In this document: piece by piece, positions 1-6,386 of the stretch
Layout: each line of letters opens with the position of its first letter
Numbering within the stretch: position 1 is the first letter of the stretch
Origin: DATJJW01 sp035491935
GTDB lineage: Bacteria > Pseudomonadota > Alphaproteobacteria > ATCC43930 > CGMCC-115725
Assembly (NCBI GenBank): GCA_035491935.1
Contig: DATJJW010000204.1
Span: 1 to 20,368 of the forward strand
Reading direction: 5' to 3'
Length of the DNA stretch: 20,368 nt
Notes under the pieces: model-generated
What the model saw: only the letters and a program-made list of their open reading frames with translations
Told to the model about the DNA's origin: nothing
Database searches by the model: none
Made by a program: the position numbers and the translations under genes

Positions 1-625
1 CCTGGTGCGCATAGATCGTGTCGTAGCCGAGCGTCCAGGCGATGCCGGCGATATAGAGCACCACGGCGGGCCATGAAACGTGGCCGGTAACGGCCACCCA
101 GCCCATCAGCGCACCCCAGTTGAAATTGAGCCCGAGGAAGAATTGCGGCCAGAAGGTCACGCGCTTCATGAACGGATAGGTCGCGATCAGCAGCAGGACG
201 AGGAAGCCCATGGATATCGAGGCCCAATTCAGCTGCATCAGCACCACGGCACCGATGACGAGCTGGGCCGCCAAGAACAGCCCGGCCTGGAAGGGGCTGA
301 CCCGTCCGCTCGGGATCGGCCGCACGCGGGTCCTTTCGACCTGGGCATCGAACTCGCGGTCGACCAGGTCGTTGAGCGTGCAGCCGGCACCGCGCATCAC
401 CACCGCGCCAATCCAGAACAGCACGAACATGCCCCAGGGGGCGGGGCTTACCGGCGCCAACCCCAGCGACCACCAGCAGGGCAGCAGCAGGAGCCACCAG
501 CCGATCGGCCGGTCGAGCCGAGCCAATTGGGCATAAGGCCGCCAGCCACCCGGCAGCCGGTCGACCCAGGTGCCGCTGCGGATATCGCTGAACCCGTTCT
601 TCTCGGAATTGGTGCCTATGTTCAT
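1..625 (-). CDS. ubiA: 4-hydroxybenzoate polyprenyltransferase (partial, C-terminus off the left edge)
   Basis: This membrane prenyltransferase joins a polyprenyl chain to 4-hydroxybenzoate in ubiquinone synthesis. Reading leftward from an ATG at 625, the frame stays open to the window edge, giving 208 codons of a protein that is usually about 290-310 residues. Seen directly: the first Asp-rich prenyl-diphosphate/Mg site NDLVDREFD at residues 85-93, preceded by the LARLDRPIGWWLLLLPCWWS stretch at about 34-53. Several hydrophobic helices follow. The beginning of the second Asp-rich region, GYDTIYAHQ, is cut by the edge. The family assignment is secure from these motifs. The gene is divergent from rsmE, with only 43 bases between the two start codons, so the two promoters must overlap or lie inside coding sequence. 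No strong Shine-Dalgarno is visible; an AAGGGA lies about 15 bases upstream of the ATG. Confidence 0.95.
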   Translation of the reverse strand, partial: MNIGTNSEKNGFSDIRSGTWVDRLPGGWRPYAQLARLDRPIGWWLLLLPCWWSLGLAPVSPAPWGMFVLFWIGAVVMRGAGCTLNDLVDREFDAQVERTRVRPIPSGRVSPFQAGLFLAAQLVIGAVVLMQLNWASISMGFLVLLLIATYPFMKRVTFWPQFFLGLNFNWGALMGWVAVTGHVSWPAVVLYIAGIAWTLGYDTIYAHQ

Positions 626-668
626 GGGCTCTGTTAGTAATCCCTTCGCGAAACGAAAGACAGCGTGC

Positions 669-1496
669 ATGACGCCCAAAACCGACAAGGCTGCAGCGGA
701 AGAAAAGAGCATCGCCAACCGTCTACATGTCGAGGGCGACCTGGCTGCGGGGCTGGCCGTGACCTTGCCCGAGAACCAGGCCCATTATCTGCGCAACGTG
801 CTGCGGCTGGAGGCGGGCGCGCATGTGGCACTGTTCAATGGCCGCGACGGCGAATGGTTGGCGCGGCTGGACCGCATCGACAAGCGCGCCGCCGTGGCGG
901 TGCCGGCCCGGCTCTTGCGGGAGCAGGCGGCGGAGCCCGACCTGTGGCTGGTCTTTGCGCCGATCAAGCATGGCCGCATCGAGTTCCTGGTCGAGAAGGC
1001 GGTCGAGCTGGGCGCCAGCAAATTGGTGCCGGTCATGACCCGGCGCACGATCGTGCACCGCATCAACCACACGCGGCTCCAGGCCCATGCGGTCGAGGCG
1101 GCCGAGCAGAGCGAGCGGCTCTCTGTGCCGGAAGTGGCCGAGGAGGCAAGCCTGGAGCGGCTGCTTGGCACCTGGCCCGAGGGGCGCCGCCTGGTCCTGT
1201 GCGACGAGACCGGCGGGGCGCCGCCGATCGCCCAGGCCCTTGGTGATTTGCAACTCCTTGGTGATTCCAAGGGCGTTGCACAAGGGTGGGCAGTCCTGAT
1301 CGGACCAGAGGGGGGGTTTGCATCGGACGAACTTGACCTGTTGCGGAAACTTCCGTTTGTTTACCCCGTCGGCTTGGGCCCCAGGGTCCTGCGGGCCGAC
1401 ACCGCGGCGCTCGCCGCCCTGGCAGCATTCCAGATGCTGCTGGGGGACTGGGGCGGGGCCCGCGGTGCGACCACACAATCGGCCGGGAAGAATTAG
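669..1496 (+). CDS. rsmE: 16S rRNA (uracil(1498)-N3)-methyltransferase RsmE
   Basis: This SPOUT-class methyltransferase methylates N3 of U1498 in 16S rRNA using S-adenosylmethionine. The 275-residue product has the family's N-terminal pattern (RLHVEG, then HYLRNVLRLEAG) and the C-terminal trefoil-knot signatures IGPEGGF and LGPRVLRADTAAL that bind the cofactor. The frame is open further upstream, but the ATG at 669 is preferred: an earlier start would run into the divergent ubiA start and add residues absent from the family. RsmE is normally about 240-250 residues. Part of the excess is a short N-terminal extension, and part is an insert of roughly 15 residues (LGDLQLLGDSKGVA) just before the IGPEGGF motif, encoded by a nested palindrome described separately. 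The downstream part is also slightly poorer in GC (about 57% at 1261-1380). The gene is followed after 12 bases by gshA and is probably co-transcribed with it. Confidence 0.93.
   Translation: MTPKTDKAAAEEKSIANRLHVEGDLAAGLAVTLPENQAHYLRNVLRLEAGAHVALFNGRDGEWLARLDRIDKRAAVAVPARLLREQAAEPDLWLVFAPIKHGRIEFLVEKAVELGASKLVPVMTRRTIVHRINHTRLQAHAVEAAEQSERLSVPEVAEEASLERLLGTWPEGRRLVLCDETGGAPPIAQALGDLQLLGDSKGVAQGWAVLIGPEGGFASDELDLLRKLPFVYPVGLGPRVLRADTAALAALAAFQMLLGDWGGARGATTQSAGKN
1237..1286 (+). repeat. Nested palindromic insert inside rsmE
   Basis: Three pairs of inverted arms nest in about 50 bases: CCCTTG (1237-1242) with CAAGGG (1281-1286), TGCAAC (1249-1254) with GTTGCA (1275-1280), and CCTTGG (1256-1261) with CCAAGG (1267-1272). 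A direct repeat of CCTTGGTGATT (1238-1248 and 1256-1266) has an 18-base period, which is in frame and encodes LGD twice. The element sits where RsmE proteins vary in length and keeps the frame open. It may be a mobile palindromic unit tolerated in coding sequence, in the manner of the Rickettsia palindromic elements, but a second copy would be needed to show that. Confidence 0.6.
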
Positions 1497-1508
1497 GAAG
1501 CGCCACCC

Positions 1509-2873
1509 ATGTCCGCACAGCCCAATTCGCGCGGCGAAGCGATTACCGGCAAGGCGCAGCTCGTTGATTACATCGCCAAGGGCGAGAAACCGGCTGCCGA
1601 TTGGCGTATCGGCACCGAGCACGAGAAATTCGTCTTCAATTTGGCCGATCACGGCGCCGTGCCCTATGCGGGGCCGCATGGCATCCGCGCGCTCCTCGAA
1701 GGCATGCGGCGCTTCGATTGGCAACCGGTCTTCGAGGAGGACCGATTGCTGGCGCTGGCCAAAGGCCAATGCTCGATCACGCTGGAGCCGGGCGGCCAGT
1801 TCGAACTGTCGGGTGCGCCGCTGCAGACCATCCACCAGACCTGCGACGAGGTGCATGTGCATCTGGAGGAGGTGCGGCAGGTCGCATCCGAGCTCGGCCT
1901 CGGCATGATCGGCCTGGGTTTCGATCCGAAGCACACCCTTGCGGAAGTGCCGGAGATGCCCAAGGGCCGGTCGGCGATCATGCGGCGCTACATGCCGAAG
2001 CGCGGCACTCTCGGCCTCGACATGATGCACCGGACCTGCACCGTACAGGTCAATCTGGACTTCGCTTCCGAGGCCGACATGGTGCGCAAGTTCCAGGTGT
2101 CGCTGGCGTTGCAGCCGATCGCCACTGCGCTGTTTGCGGCCTCGCCCTTCACCGAGGGCAGACCCAACGGCTATCTGTCATATCGCAGCCATATCTGGAC
2201 CGATACCGATCCCGACCGTTCCGGCATGCTGCCCTTCATCTTCGAGGATGGCTTCGGCTACGAACGTTACGTCGACTACATCCTCGACGTGCCGATGTAT
2301 TTCATCTTCCGCGACGGCAAGTATATCGACGTCGCCGGCCGCTCCTTCCGCGACTTCATGGCCGGCAAGCTGCCGGAACTGCCGGGCGAGCTGCCGCATC
2401 TGGGCGACTGGTCCGACCACATGACCACCGCCTTCCCGGAAGTGCGGCTGAAACGCTATCTGGAAATGCGCGGCGCCGATGGCGGCCCGTGGCGCCGGCT
2501 CTGCGCGTTGCCGGCGCTGTGGGTCGGGTTGCTTTATGATTCGACGGCGCTCGATGCCGCTGCCGACCTCGTCAAGGATTGGAGCTTCGAGGAGATGGCG
2601 GCGTTGCGGGCCTCCGTGCCGAAGCTCGGCCTCAAGGCGCCGTTCCGCAAAGGCACGGTGCAGGAGATCGCCCTCCAGGTACTGCGCATCTCCCATGACG
2701 GGCTGCACCGCCGCGCCATGCTGAACCGTGTGGGCGAGGATGAATCGCATTTCCTCGAAGTGCTGCATTCCATCGCCGCCTCCGGCCGCACCCCGGCCGA
2801 AGACATGCTCGAGGATTTCGCGACGAGCTGGAACGGCGATATCGACCGGATCTATTCGGCCTACGCCTATTGA
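1509..2873 (+). CDS. gshA: Glutamate-cysteine ligase, plant/alphaproteobacterial type
   Basis: Catalyses the ATP-dependent joining of L-glutamate and L-cysteine to gamma-glutamylcysteine, the first and usually rate-limiting step of glutathione synthesis, in the cytoplasm. The 454-residue product is the usual length of the GCS2-family enzyme of alphaproteobacteria and plants. Recognisable stretches are the substrate-site RIGTEHEKF at residues 33-41, the LEPGGQFELSG segment, MMHRTCTVQVNLDF, and the DYILDVPMYFIFRDG region. The ATG is well supported: an AGGAAG Shine-Dalgarno at 1495-1500 overlaps the rsmE stop codon and lies 8 bases upstream. Close spacing implies co-transcription with rsmE. Its last 7 bases overlap the end of the convergent membrane-protein gene. 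gshB is not in the window. Confidence 0.95.
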   Translation: MSAQPNSRGEAITGKAQLVDYIAKGEKPAADWRIGTEHEKFVFNLADHGAVPYAGPHGIRALLEGMRRFDWQPVFEEDRLLALAKGQCSITLEPGGQFELSGAPLQTIHQTCDEVHVHLEEVRQVASELGLGMIGLGFDPKHTLAEVPEMPKGRSAIMRRYMPKRGTLGLDMMHRTCTVQVNLDFASEADMVRKFQVSLALQPIATALFAASPFTEGRPNGYLSYRSHIWTDTDPDRSGMLPFIFEDGFGYERYVDYILDVPMYFIFRDGKYIDVAGRSFRDFMAGKLPELPGELPHLGDWSDHMTTAFPEVRLKRYLEMRGADGGPWRRLCALPALWVGLLYDSTALDAAADLVKDWSFEEMAALRASVPKLGLKAPFRKGTVQEIALQVLRISHDGLHRRAMLNRVGEDESHFLEVLHSIAASGRTPAEDMLEDFATSWNGDIDRIYSAYAY

Positions 2874-3352
2874 GGCTTGCCCGCCGGGCCATCCTCCGGC
2901 AGACGCCATGGCCCCGTCTTCTTCAAGACACTTCGGCCATAAGCGATATAGGAAACGATAGTCAGGACGACCACGAGACCCGAGGCGCCGTAATAAAGCG
3001 ACATGGAAGGATGGTTCGTCTCCAACGCAGCCGACGTCAAAATCACGGAAGCCGGAATATTCACCACGGCCATGATTTTCACTCTCTTAATCGGCCGGGG
3101 TCGATATTCGGTAAAACTCGGCACCCACCAGATGAAGAGGATCAAGATTAACCAGAAGATTGGTGACGCGTGAGGTGTCGATATCGGCGGTCTCTGGAAA
3201 AGACCAAAAAGAGCGACAGCATTGATGATGCCGGCAGCGATGACGGTGAGCAGTGCGACGGCAGTTGGAATGTCACGATGGAGGGCACGCCATTCCGGCG
3301 TTTGCCGGCGTATCAGCTTGTCATCCAATCCCTTCATGTCCCTGCGAGCCAT
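2867..3352 (-). CDS. Small four-helix membrane protein of unknown function, partner of the preceding gene
   Basis: The family is not recognised. From the ATG at 3352 the product has 161 residues. A basic, hydrophilic N-terminus (about 1-28) is followed by four predicted membrane helices near residues 30-51, 64-80, 91-110 and 120-139, then a short polar tail rich in Pro, Gly and Lys. The frame can be extended to a TTG at 3361 that overlaps the upstream gene, but the ATG follows that gene's stop codon after 2 bases, which suggests translational coupling. GC is about 54% over 2941-3360, roughly ten points below the flanking core genes, and codon choice is less GC-biased. The gene ends inside the last 7 bases of convergent gshA. 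The tight coupling to the 277-residue gene suggests that the two act together. An immunity-like membrane protein is one possibility, and this is inference only. Confidence 0.8.
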   Translation of the reverse strand: MARRDMKGLDDKLIRRQTPEWRALHRDIPTAVALLTVIAAGIINAVALFGLFQRPPISTPHASPIFWLILILFIWWVPSFTEYRPRPIKRVKIMAVVNIPASVILTSAALETNHPSMSLYYGASGLVVVLTIVSYIAYGRSVLKKTGPWRLPEDGPAGKPQ

Positions 3353-3354
3353 GC

Positions 3355-4188
3355 TCACCAAGCATCTCCCGGTGCTGCGATCCAGACAACGAGGTCGTTG
3401 ATCGTCCCCGAATAGCTGGATGCGGTGAGTCCAACGGCTTCGATGATAGCGTTCAGCAGCCGTACTTTCACCACTCTCGAGATAAGAACGGCAGGCACTC
3501 GTTTATTGCCGACGAGATTGAATTTCTGAGTTAGAGCCTTGCGTTGTGGCCGGTATAGCTTGCCCTCCCACACCGACTGAGTTGAAACGCCTGCTCTTTT
3601 CAGAACGTTTCTGGTCTCTACAATTTCCTTGAACGCGCCCTTAGCTCCGTAAATGCTGACAAAATCTAATCCAGCCATTGAGTATATGTATGAATTACTC
3701 TGATCCATTTCTTTGTTGTTTTTACTATGATTGTAAACCATGTCGTGAATTCGATACGCGGAAACGCCACAGGAGGCTGAGCTGGCAAGGGCGCCGGCCC
3801 ACACTGCCGCGGATACCGCGACCGAAACACCGCCTGTAGCGGGCGCGGCGGCAGCGGCACCAATAACACCGATCCAACTTAGAGCCGCGCCACCGCAGTT
3901 AAGGCCGAAATTGCTCCATTCGGTCCAAGGATCGGAGGCACCGGTCCGTCGCACGAGCATGGGAGCATGGTCCGATCTGGGGGCGAGAACGCTCGGACGG
4001 TACTCGAAAATAGCCGTTTCACCGCCTTGTGGCGTCGGGCGGATCGTCCGCGCCACGCCATTGGCGATCAGCACGATGCCGAGGCCCGTGGTCTCGGGGA
4101 TTTGATCGACGGCGCGGATGAGGGCTGTATCGGAAAGATCGCGGCGTGCCACCTGCGGCAGAGGTGGCGTTGTCGATACGGCACTCAT
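3355..4188 (-). CDS. Uncharacterised two-part protein with a hydrophobic Gly/Ala core; possible effector
   Basis: The 277-residue product matches no family I can name. Residues 1-95 are soluble and mixed in composition. Residues 96-142 form a Gly/Ala-rich hydrophobic stretch (with GVIGAAAAAPATGG) that could be a membrane-inserting hairpin. Residues 143-277 are polar and basic, starting RIHDMVYNHSKNNKEMDQS. There is no classical signal peptide. The start is the ATG at 4188, which has a GAGAGG Shine-Dalgarno 5 bases upstream; a GTG two codons earlier would place the Shine-Dalgarno inside the gene. The DNA is chimeric: about 65% GC for the first 136 codons (3781-4200) and about 47% for 3421-3780, with 30% in one 60-base block. 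A conserved N-terminal half joined to a foreign C-terminal half, followed at once by a small membrane protein, is the usual look of a polymorphic toxin and its immunity protein. No delivery gene (VgrG, PAAR, T5/T6 secretion) is nearby. Confidence 0.8.
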   Translation of the reverse strand: MSAVSTTPPLPQVARRDLSDTALIRAVDQIPETTGLGIVLIANGVARTIRPTPQGGETAIFEYRPSVLAPRSDHAPMLVRRTGASDPWTEWSNFGLNCGGAALSWIGVIGAAAAAPATGGVSVAVSAAVWAGALASSASCGVSAYRIHDMVYNHSKNNKEMDQSNSYIYSMAGLDFVSIYGAKGAFKEIVETRNVLKRAGVSTQSVWEGKLYRPQRKALTQKFNLVGNKRVPAVLISRVVKVRLLNAIIEAVGLTASSYSGTINDLVVWIAAPGDAW

Positions 4189-4243
4189 TCGCACCTCTCA
4201 TCCGTCGATGGGCGATTCAACGCGAAGGCGAATCTTCGATCGA

Positions 4244-4272
4244 CATATGCGGGGCGTCGGCAGAGGTGTCAA
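4244..4272 (-). promoter_or_regulatory. Candidate sigma70 promoter for the two-gene cassette
   Basis: Reading leftward, a perfect TTGACA -35 hexamer (4272-4267) is followed after 17 bases by CATATG (4249-4244), a weak match to TATAAT. It lies in a short AT-rich gap between yjbQ and the 277-residue gene, about 55 bases upstream of its ATG. Spacing and position fit, but the -10 is poor. Confidence 0.45.
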
Positions 4273-4310
4273 CGATGAAATTAATAGACTTTTAAGGATA
4301 TTTCGGCTCG

Positions 4311-4730
4311 TCACTCGCCGATGAGATGCAGCGCCACCTCGCGCATTTGCGGTTGGTGGCGGTGCTCGAAGAGGTAGACGCCTTGCCAGGTGCCGAGCAT
4401 CAGCCGGCCGCTTTCGATCGGGATCGACAGCTGCGTCTGGGTCAGGGCCGCGCGGATATGGGCCGGCATGTCGTCCGGCCCCTCATCGTCATGGCGATAG
4501 AGCTTGCCGTCCTCCGGCACCAGGCGCTTGAAGAAGTCGATGAGATCAGCGCGCACATCGGGTGCGGCATTCTCCTGGATGATCAGCGAGGCCGAGGTAT
4601 GACGGCAGAACAAGGTCAGCAGCCCACGCGCCATGCCCTTGCTTTCGGCCCAATCCCGCACCTCGCGGGTGATCTCGTTGAGCCCGGGGCCGGAAGTCCG
4701 GACGCCCAGGCAGCCGGCGGACTGTCGCAT
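4311..4730 (-). CDS. yjbQ: YjbQ/UPF0047 family protein (secondary thiamine-phosphate synthase-like)
   Basis: A small cytoplasmic protein of the widely conserved YjbQ family, members of which have weak thiamine-phosphate synthase activity; the true physiological role is not settled. The 139-residue product is full length. It carries the family's conserved segments: FCRHTSASLIIQENAAPDV from residue 41, DDMPAHI at 86-92, and LGTWQGVYLFEHRHQP at about 112-127, including the conserved histidines H44, H91 and H123 that form the presumed active site. The start is the ATG at 4730; a GTG one codon earlier is possible but sits closer to the Shine-Dalgarno. AAGGAGG lies about 9 bases upstream and is part of a tandem duplication. 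The gene lies 53 bases behind tldD on the same strand and is probably co-transcribed with it. Confidence 0.93.
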   Translation of the reverse strand: MRQSAGCLGVRTSGPGLNEITREVRDWAESKGMARGLLTLFCRHTSASLIIQENAAPDVRADLIDFFKRLVPEDGKLYRHDDEGPDDMPAHIRAALTQTQLSIPIESGRLMLGTWQGVYLFEHRHQPQMREVALHLIGE

Positions 4731-4731
4731 C

Positions 4732-4763
4732 ACTCGGTCCTCCTTACTCGGTCCTCCTTACTC
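4732..4763 (-). repeat. 14-base tandem duplication containing the yjbQ ribosome binding site
   Basis: On the plus strand the unit ACTCGGTCCTCCTT occurs twice head to tail (4732-4745 and 4746-4759), followed by a third partial ACTC. Read leftward, each unit holds a strong AAGGAGG. The proximal copy is properly spaced for the yjbQ ATG, and the distal one is 14 bases further upstream. The unit also contains in-line stop or start-like triplets (GAGTAA, GAGTGATG). Confidence 0.85.
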
Positions 4764-4783
4764 AGGCCCTCATTATCCGCGCC

Positions 4784-6214
4784 TCACGCCGTGCCGCCGA
4801 CGGTCAGCCCGTCCATGCGCAGGGTCGGCTGGCCGACGCCGACCGGCACGCCCTGGCCGTCCTTGCCGCAGGTGCCGATGCCGTTGTCGAGCTTGAGGTC
4901 GTTGCCGATCATGGTGATCTTGGTCATGGCGTCCGGTCCACTGCCGATCAGCGTGGCGCCCTTGACCGCGGGACCGATCTTGCTGTTCTCGATCAGATAG
5001 GCTTCCGAGGCGGAGAACACGAACTTGCCATTGGTGATGTCGACCTGGCCGCCGCCGAAATTCACGGCGTAGATGCCGCGCTTCACCGAAGCCAGGATCT
5101 CGCCCGGGTCCTTGTCGCCGGCTTCCATATAGGTGTTGGTCATGCGCGGCATCGGGTGATGGGCATAGCTCTGGCGCCGGCCGTTGCCGGTGGCGCGGGC
5201 ACCCATCAGCCGGGCGTTCAGACGATCGAAGATATAGCCCTTGAGGATGCCGTCCTCGATCAGCACCGTGCGTGAGGAGGGTGTGCCCTCGTCATCGATG
5301 GTGATCGAGCCGCGCCGGTCGGGGATGGTACCATCATCGACGACGGTGACGCCGGGGGCGGCGATACGCTGGCCGATCATGCCGGTGAAGGCAGAGGTCT
5401 TCTTGCGGTTGAAGTCGCCTTCGAGGCCATGGCCCACCGCCTCATGCAGCATGACGCCGGGCCAGCCGGGCCCCAGCACCACGGTCATCTCGCCGGCAGG
5501 GGCGGGCACCGAGCCCAGATTGACCAGCGCCTGGCGCAGCGCCTCGTCGACCTCCGACTGCCAGACCGCGGGGTCGAGGTAGCGGGCATATCCCGCACGG
5601 CCGCCGATGCCCGAGGAACCGGCTTCCATGCGATCGCCTTCGCCGACGACGATCGAGACGTTGAGCCGCACCAACGGCCGGATATCGGCAACGCGGGTGC
5701 CATCGGGCCGAAACACCTGCACCGCGCGCCATTCGCCCGAAATCGAGGCCGTCACCTGCTTTACCCGCGGATCGCGCGCGCGGGCATAGGCATCGATCTC
5801 GGCCAACAGGTTGGTCTTGGCGGCGAATTCGATCTCGTTCAATGGATTGGCGTCGGTGTAGAGGCTGAAATTCGTGCCCGGCGGCGGAGATGCCAGGATG
5901 CCGGCATGGCCGCCGCGTACCGCGCGCACCGTCTCGCCGGCACGCTGGATCGCCGCTTCCGAGAGCTCGCCCGAATGGGCATAGCCGGTCGATTCGTCCG
6001 AGACGGCGCGCAGGCCGAAACCTTGCCCCGTGTCGAAGGACGCATTCTTCACCCGGCCGTCGTCGAAGACGATGCCTTCAGACTGGCTGTATTCGAGATA
6101 GAGCTCGCCATCATCCATGCCGGAGAGCGCATCGGAGACGATGTTGCCGACCCGTTTCGGGTCCATGCCGGTACGGGTGAAGAAGAGGTCGTCGGTGCGG
6201 GCGAGATCGCTCAT
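4784..6214 (-). CDS. tldD: Metalloprotease TldD
   Basis: TldD is the zinc-protease subunit of the cytoplasmic TldD/TldE (PmbA) complex, known in Escherichia coli for degrading unfolded peptides, trimming the microcin B17 precursor and turning over CcdA. The 476-residue product is the normal length. The zinc-binding HExxxH signature is present as HEAVGHGLEGD at residues 257-267. Other family stretches are ARATGNGRRQSYAHHPMPRM and the C-terminal DAMTKITMIGNDLKLDNGIG. The frame runs 32 codons further upstream, but the ATG at 6214 gives the normal N-terminus (MSDLARTDDLFF) and has an AAGGA about 7 bases upstream. The partner tldE/pmbA is not in the window, as is common. It is divergent from the M32 peptidase gene across a 172-base gap. 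Confidence 0.95.
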   Translation of the reverse strand: MSDLARTDDLFFTRTGMDPKRVGNIVSDALSGMDDGELYLEYSQSEGIVFDDGRVKNASFDTGQGFGLRAVSDESTGYAHSGELSEAAIQRAGETVRAVRGGHAGILASPPPGTNFSLYTDANPLNEIEFAAKTNLLAEIDAYARARDPRVKQVTASISGEWRAVQVFRPDGTRVADIRPLVRLNVSIVVGEGDRMEAGSSGIGGRAGYARYLDPAVWQSEVDEALRQALVNLGSVPAPAGEMTVVLGPGWPGVMLHEAVGHGLEGDFNRKKTSAFTGMIGQRIAAPGVTVVDDGTIPDRRGSITIDDEGTPSSRTVLIEDGILKGYIFDRLNARLMGARATGNGRRQSYAHHPMPRMTNTYMEAGDKDPGEILASVKRGIYAVNFGGGQVDITNGKFVFSASEAYLIENSKIGPAVKGATLIGSGPDAMTKITMIGNDLKLDNGIGTCGKDGQGVPVGVGQPTLRMDGLTVGGTA

Positions 6215-6231
6215 GACTTGGTCCTTATCTG

Positions 6232-6286
6232 CCGGTTGCCGGAAAACCGGACTTCCATCCAGCATATAGGCGTCCGGATGCGGACG
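6232..6286. promoter_or_regulatory. Two inverted repeats in the tldD/M32 intergenic region
   Basis: CCGGTT (6232-6237) pairs with AACCGG (6245-6250) across 7 bases, and CGTCCG (6271-6276) pairs with CGGACG (6281-6286) across GATG. Both lie in the tldD leader within the divergent 6215-6386 gap. They could be operators or small hairpins. In DNA of this GC content, short GC-rich dyads also arise by chance. I could not place a convincing -35/-10 pair for either gene here. Confidence 0.25.
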
Positions 6287-6386
6287 GGAAGACGGCATGA
6301 TGGCTGCCATGGCGTGGAGGCGGGGGTTGCGCTTATATGGGCGTGAGCCCCAAGCCGATACGGCACGCCATCACGTAAGGTTTCCC

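Noticed and set aside
1309..1315. Run of seven G in rsmE as a possible phase-variable or frameshift site
   Set aside because: The run encodes the conserved Glu-Gly-Gly-Phe of the IGPEGGF motif in the correct frame, so it is explained by protein sequence.
723..2030. 435-codon minus-strand frame across rsmE and gshA
   Set aside because: It spans the junction of two well-supported genes on the other strand and has the composition of a shadow frame.
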